Source: an uncultured Actinomycetes bacterium
GTDB taxonomy: Bacteria; Actinomycetota; Actinomycetes; Nanopelagicales; Nanopelagicaceae
Direction of reading: 5' to 3'
DNA: 32,099 nt
Assembly (NCBI GenBank): GCA_903922325.1
Contig: CAIXTG010000225.1
Location: 1-32,099, forward strand
Positions 31,704 to 32,099 of this stretch are shown here, in pieces. The position numbers and the translations under genes were made by a program. The notes under the pieces are model-generated. The model saw only the letters and a list, made by a program, of their open reading frames with translations, searched no databases and was not told where the DNA came from. Numbering within the stretch: position 1 is the first letter of the stretch; the number at the start of each line of letters is the position of its first letter.

Positions 31704-32099
31704 ATGAGCGAGCTCGATTCAGATATCACCCTTTCGCGAATTCGCCCGCCTGAATTACCAGCTAATTTCCTCTCGCGGCACCACCTATTTGAGTTAATTG
31801 ATGATCGAGCGCCGGGCTACACGATGGTGGTGGCACCGGCTGGATATGGAAAAACTTCGCTGATTGCTGAGTGGGCGAAACAAAGTAAGAAAAAAGTTGT
31901 TTGGTACACGATGTCAGACACGGATAGTTCAGTCGGGCTAGCTGAATATTTAATAAGTGCGATCCGCCAGGAGTTTCCGAATTTCGCACCAGATTTAGAA
32001 GCAAAAACAGTTACTTCAATTTTTCAAGCTATTGCAAATCTTAAGGAAGATATTGTTTTAGTTCTAGATAACGTGGTTGACGTTTTCACTTATCAATTA
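31704..32099 (+). CDS. MalT/LuxR-type ATP-dependent transcriptional regulator, truncated by window end
   Basis: Open frame from ATG 31704 to the window end (not in ORF track): MSELDSDITLSRIRPPELPANFLSRHHLFELIDDRAPGYTMVVAPAGYGKTSLIAEWAKQSKKKVVWYTMSDTDSS...; P-loop APAGYGKTS and MalT-like start. Confidence 0.8.
   Translation, partial: MSELDSDITLSRIRPPELPANFLSRHHLFELIDDRAPGYTMVVAPAGYGKTSLIAEWAKQSKKKVVWYTMSDTDSSVGLAEYLISAIRQEFPNFAPDLEAKTVTSIFQAIANLKEDIVLVLDNVVDVFTYQL

Noticed and set aside
31762-32004. Reverse 80-aa ORF near the window end
   Set aside because: Antisense to the P-loop-containing MalT-like open frame starting at 31704.

Overview
About 32 kb of a gene-dense, low-to-mid GC actinobacterial chromosome. 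The gene content and many signal-peptide-bearing proteins resemble the freshwater acI/Nanopelagicales type, but that taxonomic call is inference. In order: the 3' end of a tRNA plus a degenerate tRNA-like element between two terminators; a divergent LacI-regulator / maltose-type ABC operon with a clear promoter and palindromic operator; esterase, DUF1761, GNAT and DinB genes; katG; a YdiJ/GlcD-type FAD/Fe-S oxidoreductase; an SDR; a stand-alone TipAS-domain protein divergent from uppP; a two-component system with PhoP-like 11-bp direct repeats in its promoter region; four consecutive predicted secreted proteins of unknown function, one with an internal A-B-A-B duplication; an MMPL exporter; GNAT, DNA alkylation repair, trhO, yaaA, SRPBCC, SIS and polyprenol-phosphate-mannose-synthase-like genes; a cobalamin riboswitch controlling a btuF-btuC-btuD-like operon; and the truncated 5' end of a MalT/LuxR-type ATPase regulator. 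Most of the window is ordinary core genome. The best candidates for follow-up are the tRNA-like element (143-217), the secreted-protein island (17190-21365) with its adjacent TCS and direct repeats, and the riboswitch expression platform (28835-28922). No CRISPR array, transposase or prophage was seen.
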